Assembly: GCA_022447625.1 (NCBI GenBank)
Contig: JAKVAX010000015.1
Location: 1 to 64,000, forward strand
Source of the DNA: Flavobacteriales bacterium
GTDB taxonomy: Bacteria; Bacteroidota; Bacteroidia; Flavobacteriales_D; Sanyastnellaceae
Direction: 5' to 3'
DNA: 64,000 nucleotides
The translations under genes and the position numbers were made by a program. Of this stretch, positions 35,230 through 43,757 are shown piece after piece. The notes beneath the pieces were generated by a model. It ran no database searches. It saw nothing but the letters and a program-made list of their open reading frames with translations, and was not told where the DNA came from. Position 1 is the stretch's first letter. Each line of letters starts with the position of its first letter.

Positions 35230-36980
35230 CCTTCTGAAAATTCACGTTGAAGATTCTCAATGGTCTCCGCAGGAAGATTATGAATGTCTAACAACATCAA
35301 ACCATCCAACGCATTATTGAACTGTGGATCGAGATTGAAACCTAAGATTCTAGCATTCTGGTGTAAGTACTTCTTGAGCAGAACAGGAATGGTATAGGAA
35401 CTTGGTTCAATCTCACTAATCAGTCGATCTAGTTTTTTGAGGTCGTTTTCCGTTGCGTTTAATAAGGCGTCCTGATCTACTCTCTTTGACTTGACCGAAT
35501 AGGGCGTTCTTGGCTTAATGTGAAGGCTGAGGTTGTCATCAAAATAGTTTCTCTTCACGAACTCCATAATGAGCTCTTTTGATACCTCTTGATACGTTCC
35601 ACTAATAGTCACAGGACCCAGGATGTAGCGATGTTTAGACTCTTTGATTAGCACCACAAGAATTCCTTTCCAAAGAAGAAACAATGGCATGCGTTGTCGT
35701 TGATACTCTTGGGTGATGAAGCTTCTACCCAATTCTATGGATTCGTTGAGAATTGGTTTCATTTCAGAGCTCATTTTGAAAAGCGAATTGGTATAGAAAC
35801 CTTTTTTACCATAACGAGACATGATCTCTTCGCCTTTCCCTACTCGATATGCCCCAACGATGTCGTTCTTTTCTTTATCCCAGAGAACGAGGTGGTAATA
35901 GTAGAAGTCATATTCATCAATATCAATGGCTTTGTTTGTGCCTTCTCCTACACCTCGGAAGGTTATTTCTCTCAACCGACCAATCTCCCTTAAAACATGT
36001 GGGTTGGAAGAGGCATTCAGCAAATAACACTCGAAGTTTTGATAGTCGAAGAGTTTGTCATTTGCACTGCGACGAATGTCTTCGATCAAGAGTTTCTTGT
36101 CTACGGCAGGAATAACCTCCTTCGGTTTCTTCGGGAATTTGAGTCCTTTGAAATGTTCTCGTTTCACATCCAGCGGAGTACCTAGTGCGTAGGTTTTCGA
36201 TCGCAAGTAACGTCCAAGTTGAGCGGTGTTTTCGAAGCCTTGAAGATCTTTGGCTTTGATGGGTTTCCCGATTCTCAGTTTGAGCGTTTTTCCTCTTTTA
36301 TTACTGAACTCGGCAGGCAATCGTAAAGTGCGAAGGGATGGATGTATCACTCCGAGTAAGTGGAATAATCGACTATTTCGCCCATCGAAATAAATAGGGA
36401 TCACAGGAACATTCGAATGCTTGATCAACTTGACTACCTGAGGGCTCCATTGGCCGTCAGCGATGGTTCTTTCTTCCGGGTTAAAGGAACTTACTTCACC
36501 CGCAGGAAATATACCCAGTGGGTGTCCGTCTCGAATGTGTTGAATCGCCTCCTTTGTTCCGGCGAGATTTGATTTGGAAGATTGGTGGTCGTTAAACGGG
36601 TTCACGCCAATCAACCGGCCTTTAATCTGATCGATGTTTTGAAGAAGGAAATTGACCAATACCTTAAAATCAGGACGAACATTTCCTAAAACATGCATTA
36701 ACGCGATACCATCTATCGCACCATAAGGATGATTTGAAACGGTGATAAAGGCTCCGTCTTCTGGGATGTGTTTCAGTTCTTCACGGTCTACCTCAACTTG
36801 AAGACCGATATGCTCGAGGCTTTTGGCTACGAATTCAAGGTCTTTTAGATGAGAGATACGCTCATAGAAATCATTGACTTTCTCCATACCGCTTAAGCGA
36901 TATAGAATGCCAACTAAGGGGTTGGAGCTTTTCAGTTTGGCAGCTTGGGCTACCTGCTCTTTTGATACTAGTTTTTCCAC
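35226..36980 (-). CDS. olsF: Bifunctional acyltransferase (PlsC-like + GNAT), OlsF-like
   Basis: 584 residues. The N-terminal half (~60-270) is a glycerolipid-type O-acyltransferase with N-H-P-Y-G-A-I-D-G (the NHx4D site) and F-P-A-G-E-V-S (glycerol-binding motif). The C-terminal half (~310-480) is a hemolysin/OlsB-type N-acyltransferase (LREITFRGVGEGTNKAIDIDEYD…GAYRVGKG … ELGRSFITQEYQ). This fusion matches OlsF, shown in Flavobacterium johnsoniae and Serratia to make ornithine lipid from ornithine. A related amino-acid lipid (glycine or other) cannot be excluded, so the symbol is tentative. It is convergent with the phosphatase gene with a 4-bp overlap. Confidence 0.82.
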   Translation of the reverse strand: MEKLVSKEQVAQAAKLKSSNPLVGILYRLSGMEKVNDFYERISHLKDLEFVAKSLEHIGLQVEVDREELKHIPEDGAFITVSNHPYGAIDGIALMHVLGNVRPDFKVLVNFLLQNIDQIKGRLIGVNPFNDHQSSKSNLAGTKEAIQHIRDGHPLGIFPAGEVSSFNPEERTIADGQWSPQVVKLIKHSNVPVIPIYFDGRNSRLFHLLGVIHPSLRTLRLPAEFSNKRGKTLKLRIGKPIKAKDLQGFENTAQLGRYLRSKTYALGTPLDVKREHFKGLKFPKKPKEVIPAVDKKLLIEDIRRSANDKLFDYQNFECYLLNASSNPHVLREIGRLREITFRGVGEGTNKAIDIDEYDFYYYHLVLWDKEKNDIVGAYRVGKGEEIMSRYGKKGFYTNSLFKMSSEMKPILNESIELGRSFITQEYQRQRMPLFLLWKGILVVLIKESKHRYILGPVTISGTYQEVSKELIMEFVKRNYFDDNLSLHIKPRTPYSVKSKRVDQDALLNATENDLKKLDRLISEIEPSSYTIPVLLKKYLHQNARILGFNLDPQFNNALDGLMLLDIHNLPAETIENLQREFSEG

Positions 36981-37047
36981 GTAGTTGAGTAAGCTTCAAT
37001 GAAAGTTACTCAAAGGAACACCCTGTATCTTCCGTTTTTGTAAAAAT

Positions 37048-37059
37048 TGGGTTAACCCA
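37048..37059. promoter_or_regulatory. 12-bp palindrome upstream of the OlsF-like gene
   Basis: TGGGTTAACCCA is a perfect palindrome 68 bp before the start at 36980; possible operator of unknown protein. Confidence 0.25.
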
Positions 37060-37073
37060 TTGTAATGGAACAA

Positions 37074-37099
37074 AAAAGGGGAGCTGTTGCTCCCCTTTT
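37074..37099 (-). terminator. Terminator of the TonB receptor gene
   Basis: 11-bp stem AAAAGGGGAGC / GCTCCCCTTTT with a 4-base loop; the minus strand continues with T's. It lies 20 bp after the receptor stop codon. Confidence 0.88.
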
Positions 37100-37118
37100 G
37101 AACGATATAGAACGGAAG

Positions 37119-40100
37119 TTAAATATCGTAGCTAAATCCAAAGCTGAATGTTCGTCCCCATTGCATGCTCTGGAATACGTATTCCTCACCTTTGAACTCG
37201 TAAGTTGAACGGTATTCAGGGTTGAGTAGATTTCTTGCTTTAAAGCGGATCGAGAAACGATCTCCTAGTGACTTCGAAACTGAGAAGTCGAGGTTTGGAG
37301 TTGGCTGAGCGTAGATGTCAGGTGTTCCTCCAGTAGTTACCAAGACTAGCTTAGGACCTTGAACGTTGTAAGTCAACGCCATGTTCAATCCGATTGAGTC
37401 ATTGTCGTAAGTAAGGATACCGTTGATGATGTACGGGCTCTGACCGAACATCGGGCGCGTATCTTCGTGGTCGAGGTCAGTTGCGCGGATTACTTCTAGC
37501 TCTGCTTCGTCAATCGACGTTTCAGACTGAACGAGTGTCACGTTCGCTCCAACTCCGAATGGTGCGAAACGCTCACCAAGGAAGGCAAGTGACTTGCGTA
37601 CTTCGAACTCAGCTCCAAATAGAACTGCTTGGTCAACGTTCTTCCAAGTAATCTCTGTGTTTGCTGCAGTAGCAATGATTACCTGCTCGATTGGATCGTC
37701 GAACTGCTTGTAGAACAAGCTAACAGAGTATGACTCTCCTGGCATTGGGAAATGCTCCAAGCGAAGGGCGAAGTTGTTGATCAACGTACGTCCTAGCTCA
37801 GGGTTTCCTGTTTGCTGCTCCTGTACTTCGAAGTCGAAAACAGAGTAAGGCGCTTTTTCACGGAACATTGGACGAGCAACCGACTGGCTAGCAGAAATAC
37901 GAAGGTTCGTTACTGCTAGATCGTATTGACGAAGTAGGTAGGTCATGTTGAATGACGGAAGAATGTCTACCAAGTCAAGCTGCCCACGGAAGTTGAATTG
38001 TAGGCTGTCTTGAATCTGCTCTGCTTGTAGAATGCGTGATTCTAGAAGCATATCCGTTGTCTCTAGACGTGCACCAGCGTTAATACGTAGACGTGAAGTA
38101 ATGTTCCAGTCAACCATACCGTAAGCACCAAGTACATCCATGCTAGCATCGTAGCTGTTCTGGATGTCAGTGTCATCACGTAGGAAGAGGTATCCGTCTT
38201 GTCCTCCAGGAACTACTGTGTAGTTGTCCTGAGAGAAGTAGTCGTTAGGGTTCCCGTTGTAGTCAAGTCCTGTGCTGATGAAGCTGTAGCGCTGCTCAGT
38301 GTAATCACGCGTCTTGCTTACGTATGAACCTCCAAGACGAACACGGTTCTTCAATCCAGTTGCGTTGGTGAAAGGAATTTCCACGTTGAGTTTAAGATCA
38401 AGCGTATTATCAACCATTTCACGGTAGTAGCGTGTTGGAGAAGGGTAGAGGTTGTCAAGGATGTCGTAGTTCAAAGTTGTTCCCTCTTGTTGTTCTACTG
38501 TAAACCCTGGGTAGTATTCCTCTAGATTCTCTCCGTCGCCAAGAAGGGCAAGTGCATCTTCTGTAATGTCATTCCCTTCTGCATCGAAGTAGAAAGTTCC
38601 ACCTGGTACTTCATTATAGCTATTGATGAATACACGAAGGTCTGGTGTACGTTGTACTCCACGAGTGAAGCTTCCTAGCCAGTCGATTTTGATGTTCCCT
38701 TTGTCTTTTAGAACGTGTTCTCCTCGCAGCTGGTAGATATTCATTTGACGTTCTAGGTAACGCTGCGAACGCTGCTCTTGACCGAGACCAATCTCATCAC
38801 TAGGGTTGATACCATCTTGGTAGCGTGCTGTATTCACTCCACTAACGTTTGGCATGAAAGTCAAACCAATCTTGTTGTTGGGAGATAGTTTGTAGCTCAA
38901 GTTTAGAAGTGCCGAAATGTATGTTGATTGACGACCAAGATCATCTGATAGTAGACGCTCAGTATTTAGGTTGTTGACCTCATTCTCGTCACCTGTTAGG
39001 GTATATCTTCCTGTTTGACCTGCCTCATACCCGCGGTTCTGCTGCTTGTATTGGATACCGAATACATATCCTAGTGGTCTACCAAACAGCTTACCCTGGT
39101 TACCAAAGCTCAACGACTGAGTAATGTCGAGGAATGGAGCTTGTTTCTTAGGATCCCATGTGTTTTCAAACGCACGCCCCATATCAGAAAGCTCTTTGTT
39201 CTTCACCTCACGAACTTGAGGAAGGAGCGTGTTGTTCACGTAGCTCACAGACTCAATTTCCTCAATAGCGTTAACGATATCACCTATTGATGTTTGGTCA
39301 GCACCATTTCCAATGTCTTCTGATGACGTAATTCCAAGTGCAGTAAGGTCATTCTCGTATCCTGCTTCTACAAGTGCCTCGTAGTAATTCGAGAAATTCT
39401 GCTGTGGAATCTCACTAGCATCAGTAACGATAGAAGGAGCGTCACGGAACCCGTTGTCAAATCCGATCCAATCGGTATCAGATCCTGTGCTCGTCAGGAA
39501 ATCATCATTGAACGTGGAATTGGTGTTGTATCCGAAAGAACCAGAGTAACGGAATTGAAACTGATCCGGGAAGTCTTTCGTGATGACGTTGATGTAGGCA
39601 CCAGAGTAGTCAGCTGGAAGATCTGCTTGAAGTGTCTTTACCACCACCAAGTTGTCAATCAAGTTGGTAGGGAAGATATCCATCTGAACAGCGTTGCGCT
39701 TTGGATCCAGAGAAGGTACTTCTGCACCGTTCAGGGTTGTTTTCAAGTAACGATCAGAAAGACCACGAACGAAAACGTAATTACCTACTGTACTAACTCC
39801 CGTTACACGTTTCAATGCACCAGCGGCATCAGAGTCACCTGTTTTCTTGATTTGCTGAGAAGAGATGTAATCCATCATCGATGGGTTCTTCTTCTTGATA
39901 TTCTCCATGTAGGTGTCACGAGAACGGTCAGCTTTTGTCACGACTTCAGCTGCATCTTCGATAACGAATGTAGCTGGCATCAAAGTGAAGTTGACGATGG
40001 TCACTTCACCATCTGTTACAACGACATCACTCTTCTTTACCGTCTCGTAAGAGATGAAACTACAGCTCAAGGTGTAGGTTCCAGGATCAAGATCTTCGAG

Positions 40101-40274
40101 GGAAAAATTTCCATCTAGATCTGCCATTACACCTTTAGAAGTGCCCTCAATCACCACGTTGGCGAAGAGTACATCTCCGGAGACTCCGTCGGTAACCTTA
40201 CCGCGGATAGTTCCCTGTGCCAGAGCGCTTAAGGCTCCTAGTGCTAGGGTAAGTGTTAGAATTACATTTTTCAT
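37119..40274 (-). CDS. TonB-dependent receptor with carboxypeptidase-regulatory-like domain
   Basis: 1051 residues from the ATG at 40274, which starts a signal peptide (MKNVILTLTLALGALSALAQ). A CarboxypepD_reg-like domain (~22-105) is followed by a plug domain (~125-255, with D-A-A-G-A-L-K-R-V-T-G-V, V-F-V-R-G-L-S-D-R-Y, L-N-G-A-E-V-P-S). The remainder is a 22-strand-type barrel ending in the aromatic strand W-G-R-T-F-S-F-G-F-S-Y-D-I. It is not SusC: no SusD partner follows. It imports a substrate across the outer membrane with TonB energy; the Pho-box-like repeats upstream suggest a phosphorus compound (inference). Confidence 0.93.
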   Translation of the reverse strand: MKNVILTLTLALGALSALAQGTIRGKVTDGVSGDVLFANVVIEGTSKGVMADLDGNFSLEDLDPGTYTLSCSFISYETVKKSDVVVTDGEVTIVNFTLMPATFVIEDAAEVVTKADRSRDTYMENIKKKNPSMMDYISSQQIKKTGDSDAAGALKRVTGVSTVGNYVFVRGLSDRYLKTTLNGAEVPSLDPKRNAVQMDIFPTNLIDNLVVVKTLQADLPADYSGAYINVITKDFPDQFQFRYSGSFGYNTNSTFNDDFLTSTGSDTDWIGFDNGFRDAPSIVTDASEIPQQNFSNYYEALVEAGYENDLTALGITSSEDIGNGADQTSIGDIVNAIEEIESVSYVNNTLLPQVREVKNKELSDMGRAFENTWDPKKQAPFLDITQSLSFGNQGKLFGRPLGYVFGIQYKQQNRGYEAGQTGRYTLTGDENEVNNLNTERLLSDDLGRQSTYISALLNLSYKLSPNNKIGLTFMPNVSGVNTARYQDGINPSDEIGLGQEQRSQRYLERQMNIYQLRGEHVLKDKGNIKIDWLGSFTRGVQRTPDLRVFINSYNEVPGGTFYFDAEGNDITEDALALLGDGENLEEYYPGFTVEQQEGTTLNYDILDNLYPSPTRYYREMVDNTLDLKLNVEIPFTNATGLKNRVRLGGSYVSKTRDYTEQRYSFISTGLDYNGNPNDYFSQDNYTVVPGGQDGYLFLRDDTDIQNSYDASMDVLGAYGMVDWNITSRLRINAGARLETTDMLLESRILQAEQIQDSLQFNFRGQLDLVDILPSFNMTYLLRQYDLAVTNLRISASQSVARPMFREKAPYSVFDFEVQEQQTGNPELGRTLINNFALRLEHFPMPGESYSVSLFYKQFDDPIEQVIIATAANTEITWKNVDQAVLFGAEFEVRKSLAFLGERFAPFGVGANVTLVQSETSIDEAELEVIRATDLDHEDTRPMFGQSPYIINGILTYDNDSIGLNMALTYNVQGPKLVLVTTGGTPDIYAQPTPNLDFSVSKSLGDRFSIRFKARNLLNPEYRSTYEFKGEEYVFQSMQWGRTFSFGFSYDI

Positions 40275-40294
40275 TTGGACGAACATTCTGAGTG

Positions 40295-40302
40295 CAAAGG
40301 TC
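40295..40302 (-). promoter_or_regulatory. -7 box of the TonB receptor gene
   Basis: Minus strand GACCTTTG, one mismatch to TAnnTTTG, 20 bp before the start and exactly 10 bp after the last TAAC repeat. Confidence 0.45.
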
Positions 40303-40312
40303 AGGTGATATT

Positions 40313-40339
40313 GTTATGGGAATGTTACGGGAACGCTAT
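40313..40339 (-). promoter_or_regulatory. Pho-box-like 11-bp direct repeats before the TonB receptor
   Basis: On the minus strand ATAGC, GTAAC and ATAAC occur with 11-bp spacing (plus strand 40335, 40324, 40313). Direct repeats at one helical turn are the hallmark of PhoB-type binding sites; binding itself is inferred. Confidence 0.5.
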
Positions 40340-40348
40340 GGAAAATGT

Positions 40349-40380
40349 AAGAGGGCGTCCCATCGCTGGAACGCCCTCTT
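40349..40380 (-). terminator. Hairpin after the duplicated beta-helix protein gene
   Basis: AAGAGGGCGT / ACGCCCTCTT 10-bp stem with a 12-base loop between the two minus-strand genes; T-run is short on both strands. It suggests the TonB receptor has its own promoter. Confidence 0.6.
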
Positions 40381-40401
40381 TCTACTTGCTTGATTATGTT
40401 G

Positions 40402-43400
40402 TTAGCGTACGATTACGCGCGCTGTTTTCACCATTCCGTTCTGCTCGAACTGCACGAGGTAAAGTCCAGATCCGAATTGATCTAGGTTTACTTCGACTTG
40501 AGCTCCGGCAGGTAGGTTTTGCAATGGAAGTGCAGCAACAGTGCGTCCTGTCATGTCCATTACAGAAAGTGTTGCGATATCAACGTTGTTGTTGAAACGT
40601 ACATTGAAGATACCAGTGTTCGGGTTAGGGAATACTGACAGCGCTTCCGCGGTAGCGAATACTGTTTCTTCTTCAATAGAAGTTACACAACCTAGGAACA
40701 TACGCTCATCAAGGAATGACCAACCGTGTAGCCAAGTACATTCCTCAGATGGATCAAATGCACCTTTGTAAGCTGCAGCTGTGTACCAATCTCCTTCTAC
40801 AGGATCAGCATCAACGTTCCCTTCCGGCTTCACCATCAACATTTCTGAACCTTCTTCAATTTCATAGTTCAATTGTGGATCTGCCACTTCGTTACCATTC
40901 GAAGCGAATGATGCTTGGAAGGCAGCTGTGGAGGCATTCAGTGCTTCTGTCGAGTCTGATTCAGAAGCCCATCCAGATCCCATAGAAATCTTGAAGATAT
41001 CTTCCGCGGTAGCGTCAGCAGAAACAACATCATAGAAACAGCTATTCGCAATAACCAATTCACCGTCTTGGAATCGCTGGTAGCTATCCTGTCCTGAAGG
41101 AAGGTTTTCGATATCAACACCACGTCCCCAGTTGTAGAAGATAGAGTTGTGGTACTGACCTCCTGCGTTGTCACGGAATGTCAATGCACGCTTTCCAGCA
41201 TCCATACCACGCCCCATGTAAGTTGCATTGTAAATCATTGGAGTAGCGTAAGGAGCACCGTCTTCTGGGTTCGTACCACCATCGTGCTCACCACCTCGGT
41301 CACCTTCACCGTCAGTATCATCATGAACAGTGAACCAGAACTGTCCTTGTCCACGCCATCCTTCGTCGTAATCGAAAGAATCATCGCCACAGAAGGCAAC
41401 AGCAGCGTGTTTCACACGAGCAGTTCCCCCGAAGAATTCAATACCGTCATCTGCATTTGAAACAACTTCTACGTAATCGATGGTTGTTGCAGATCCAACA
41501 CCACCTAGCGTGATACCGTTGATTTCGTTACCAGCACCAATGTCTGATCCACCGTGACGCACAGAGATGTAACGAATAACTCCAGAGTTATCTTCATTGT
41601 CTGTACCACCGTAAAGTCCACGCTCTTCAGTTTCAGGAATACCTTCAATCTGTGTCTCTCCTGGCTCAGAGTTCAATTCTGCATTTCCAAGAACGATCAA
41701 ACCACCCCATTGACCACGCGTGTCGTAAGGAACTGAACCGTCTAGTGGATCTGCTTCGAAAGTGAAGATTACAGGGTTGTTTGGAGTACCTTCAGCGAAG
41801 ATCTTTCCACCACGAGCAACTACTAGCGCGGATGCATCAGCACCTGTTCCGGCCATACCTTTGATAACAGTTCCAGGTTCGATTGTCAAACACTGACCGT
41901 CATTCACGAATACGAAACCGTCAAGAATGTATGTGTTACATGCTTTCCATGTAGTAGTTCCTGTTCCAGAACCGTCATCTGATACTACGATTGTTTGATC
42001 GCAATCATCATTATCAGCGCTGCTCAAGAAACCGTATTGATCGAGCATAGTCCAGCCAAATAGCCAGTTCTCTTGATCTGGGTTAAATGCTCCTTTGAAA
42101 GAAACAGCATCGAACCAATCCAAAGTCGCAGGAGTACCACCACCAAAGTTAGTTACAGGTACTGGATTCAATCCTTCGGAGTTAGGGATCACTTCATATT
42201 CTAGCCCTAGGTCAGCCACCTGGTTGTTGTTTCCTTGGAATGATGCTACGAAAGCTTCAGTAGACGCATTCAGTGCATTTGTAGAATCTGATTCTGAAGC
42301 CCATCCTGATCCCATTGAAATCTTGAATAGGTCAGATGCAGTTGCATCTTGTCCAGAACAAAGGTCGCCATCCATAACAACGTCTTGGAATACGTTACCT
42401 GCAAAGGCTAAAGAACCATCAAGGAAACGCTCGTAGCTATCTTCTCCAGATGCTAGGTTCTCAATGTCAATTCCGCGACCCCAGTTTGCGAATACTGAGT
42501 TGTGGTATTGACCACCGGCATTATCACGCATAGTGATTGCACGTTTTCCAGCGTCGATTCCGCGACCAATGTACGTAGCGTTGTATAATACTGGAGTTCC
42601 GAAAGGCATACCGTCTTCAGGGTTGGTACCTCCGTCGTGTTCTCCACCACGGTCACCTTCACCACCTTCAACGTCGTGTACACAGAACCAGTACTGTCCG
42701 TATCCTCGCCATCCTTCATCGTAGTCGAAAGAGTCATCTCCACAGAAGGCAACAGATGCCCACTTGATGTTGGCTGTTCCTCCGAAGAATTCAATACCGT
42801 CATCCGCATTTGAAATAACTTCAACGTGCTCTATAACAGTACCAGAACCAACACCACCGAGTGTCAGTCCGTTAATCTCATTTCCAGCACCAATATCAGT
42901 ACCTCCGTGACGGATCGAAATGTATTGGATCACGCCAGAGTTGTCAGTATTGTTGCTTCCTCCGTAAAGTCCACGCTCTTCCGTCTCAGGAATACCTTCA
43001 ATTTGTGTTTCTCCAGGCTCAGAGTTTAATTCTGCCGCTCCAAGAACGATAACCCCACCCCATTGACCTCGTGTGTCGAATGGAATAGAACCATCAAGAG
43101 GATCTTCTTCGAATGTGAACACAATCGGAGCGTCTGCCGTTCCGTTTGCGAAGATTTGTCCACCGCGTGCTACAACCAACGCAGATGCATCTGCTCCAGT
43201 TCCAGCGATACCTTTAATTACTGTTCCCGCTTCAATAGTCAGAACTTGTCCGCTATTTACGAATACGAATCCGTCAAGGAAGTAAGTGTTGTCGTTGGTC
43301 CAGGTTGTTGTACCTGTACCAGAACCATCGTCTGTTACGATGATGTCAGCAGCGCTAATTGATCCTGCGAAGAGGATTGCTAGTAGCATCATGCTTGAGC

Positions 43401-43416
43401 GTAAAAGTGTAGTCAT
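40402..43416 (-). CDS. Secreted protein with tandemly duplicated beta-helix-like domain, T9SS type-A cargo
   Basis: 1004 residues. A signal peptide (1-22) is followed by two copies of one ~430-residue domain (about 24-450 and 468-885). Both begin V-[TS]-D-D-G-S-G-T-G-T-T-T-W and share LTIE(A/P)GTVIKG, GADASALVVARGG, DTRGQWGG, ETQIEGIPETEERGLYGG, DDGIEFFGGTA, FCGDDSFDYDEGWRG and GDRGGEHDGGTNPEDG. The pattern suggests a right-handed beta-helix with acidic, possibly Ca-binding loops. The last ~75 residues (LSVFPNPNTGIFNVRF … SGLYLVQF) are a T9SS sorting domain. It is paired with the TonB receptor, so probably an extracellular binding or hydrolytic partner; no catalytic motif recognised. Confidence 0.88.
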   Translation of the reverse strand: MTTLLRSSMMLLAILFAGSISAADIIVTDDGSGTGTTTWTNDNTYFLDGFVFVNSGQVLTIEAGTVIKGIAGTGADASALVVARGGQIFANGTADAPIVFTFEEDPLDGSIPFDTRGQWGGVIVLGAAELNSEPGETQIEGIPETEERGLYGGSNNTDNSGVIQYISIRHGGTDIGAGNEINGLTLGGVGSGTVIEHVEVISNADDGIEFFGGTANIKWASVAFCGDDSFDYDEGWRGYGQYWFCVHDVEGGEGDRGGEHDGGTNPEDGMPFGTPVLYNATYIGRGIDAGKRAITMRDNAGGQYHNSVFANWGRGIDIENLASGEDSYERFLDGSLAFAGNVFQDVVMDGDLCSGQDATASDLFKISMGSGWASESDSTNALNASTEAFVASFQGNNNQVADLGLEYEVIPNSEGLNPVPVTNFGGGTPATLDWFDAVSFKGAFNPDQENWLFGWTMLDQYGFLSSADNDDCDQTIVVSDDGSGTGTTTWKACNTYILDGFVFVNDGQCLTIEPGTVIKGMAGTGADASALVVARGGKIFAEGTPNNPVIFTFEADPLDGSVPYDTRGQWGGLIVLGNAELNSEPGETQIEGIPETEERGLYGGTDNEDNSGVIRYISVRHGGSDIGAGNEINGITLGGVGSATTIDYVEVVSNADDGIEFFGGTARVKHAAVAFCGDDSFDYDEGWRGQGQFWFTVHDDTDGEGDRGGEHDGGTNPEDGAPYATPMIYNATYMGRGMDAGKRALTFRDNAGGQYHNSIFYNWGRGVDIENLPSGQDSYQRFQDGELVIANSCFYDVVSADATAEDIFKISMGSGWASESDSTEALNASTAAFQASFASNGNEVADPQLNYEIEEGSEMLMVKPEGNVDADPVEGDWYTAAAYKGAFDPSEECTWLHGWSFLDERMFLGCVTSIEEETVFATAEALSVFPNPNTGIFNVRFNNNVDIATLSVMDMTGRTVAALPLQNLPAGAQVEVNLDQFGSGLYLVQFEQNGMVKTARVIVR
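40645..40657 (-). repeat. Dispersed 13-mer, copy 11 (CGCTACCGCGGAA)
   Basis: In frame as A-T-A-E, at the start of the sorting domain. Confidence 0.7.
41002..41014 (-). repeat. Dispersed 13-mer, copy 12 (CGCTACCGCGGAA)
   Basis: In frame as A-T-A-E in the second domain copy of the beta-helix-like protein. Confidence 0.7.
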
Positions 43417-43450
43417 TGCTAAATTGATTAATGGAAGAAACTTAACGCTG

Positions 43451-43458
43451 CAAAATTT
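43451..43458 (-). promoter_or_regulatory. -7 box of the beta-helix-like protein gene
   Basis: Minus strand AAATTTTG, one mismatch to TAnnTTTG, again exactly 10 bp after the last TAAC repeat. Confidence 0.45.
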
Positions 43459-43468
43459 GCTCAGGGAT

Positions 43469-43507
43469 GCTACTGTATGGTTACTTCAGTGTTACGTGTA
43501 AGTTAAC
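43469..43507 (-). promoter_or_regulatory. Pho-box-like 11-bp direct repeats, four units
   Basis: Plus-strand GCTAC (43469), GTTAC (43480), GTTAC (43491) and GTTAA (43502) are spaced by exactly 11 bp; on minus they read as TTAAC/GTAAC/GTAGC toward the gene. This is the clearest of the three sites. Confidence 0.55.
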
Positions 43508-43694
43508 TTCGAAACCAGACCGTAATATTGCCGGTATTTGATGGTGAAGTGTTGATAATCAGAAGGTAGTGGGGGCAATGCATCACGACTTAGTCACTGC
43601 GATTTTCATGAACAATCCCTTCGAGTCTCTGCAAACTCCTAGTTCGTACCGCATTGCCGTTGGAATTCGGAAATAGTCATGAGGCCACTTCATG

Positions 43695-43721
43695 TTAGGC
43701 TTTTGTTAACACGACCCTAAC
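43695..43721 (+). promoter_or_regulatory. Pho-box-like 11-bp direct repeats before the IMPase-like gene
   Basis: TTAGG (43695), TTAAC (43706) and CTAAC (43717) at 11-bp spacing, same orientation relative to the gene as the other two sites. A TTCTTTTG at 43738-43745 is a weak -7 candidate, but the spacing differs. Confidence 0.4.
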
Positions 43722-43757
43722 AATCTCACAAGATGGATTCTTTTGCTTTGCTCATCT

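Larger units (their letters stand above)
43417..43757. other. Divergent intergenic region with regulatory repeats
   Basis: 341 bp between the beta-helix-like gene (minus) and the IMPase-like gene (plus). Both ends carry 11-bp-spaced TAAC repeats; the middle (43510-43690) shows no gene, hairpin or repeat that I can support. Confidence 0.5.
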
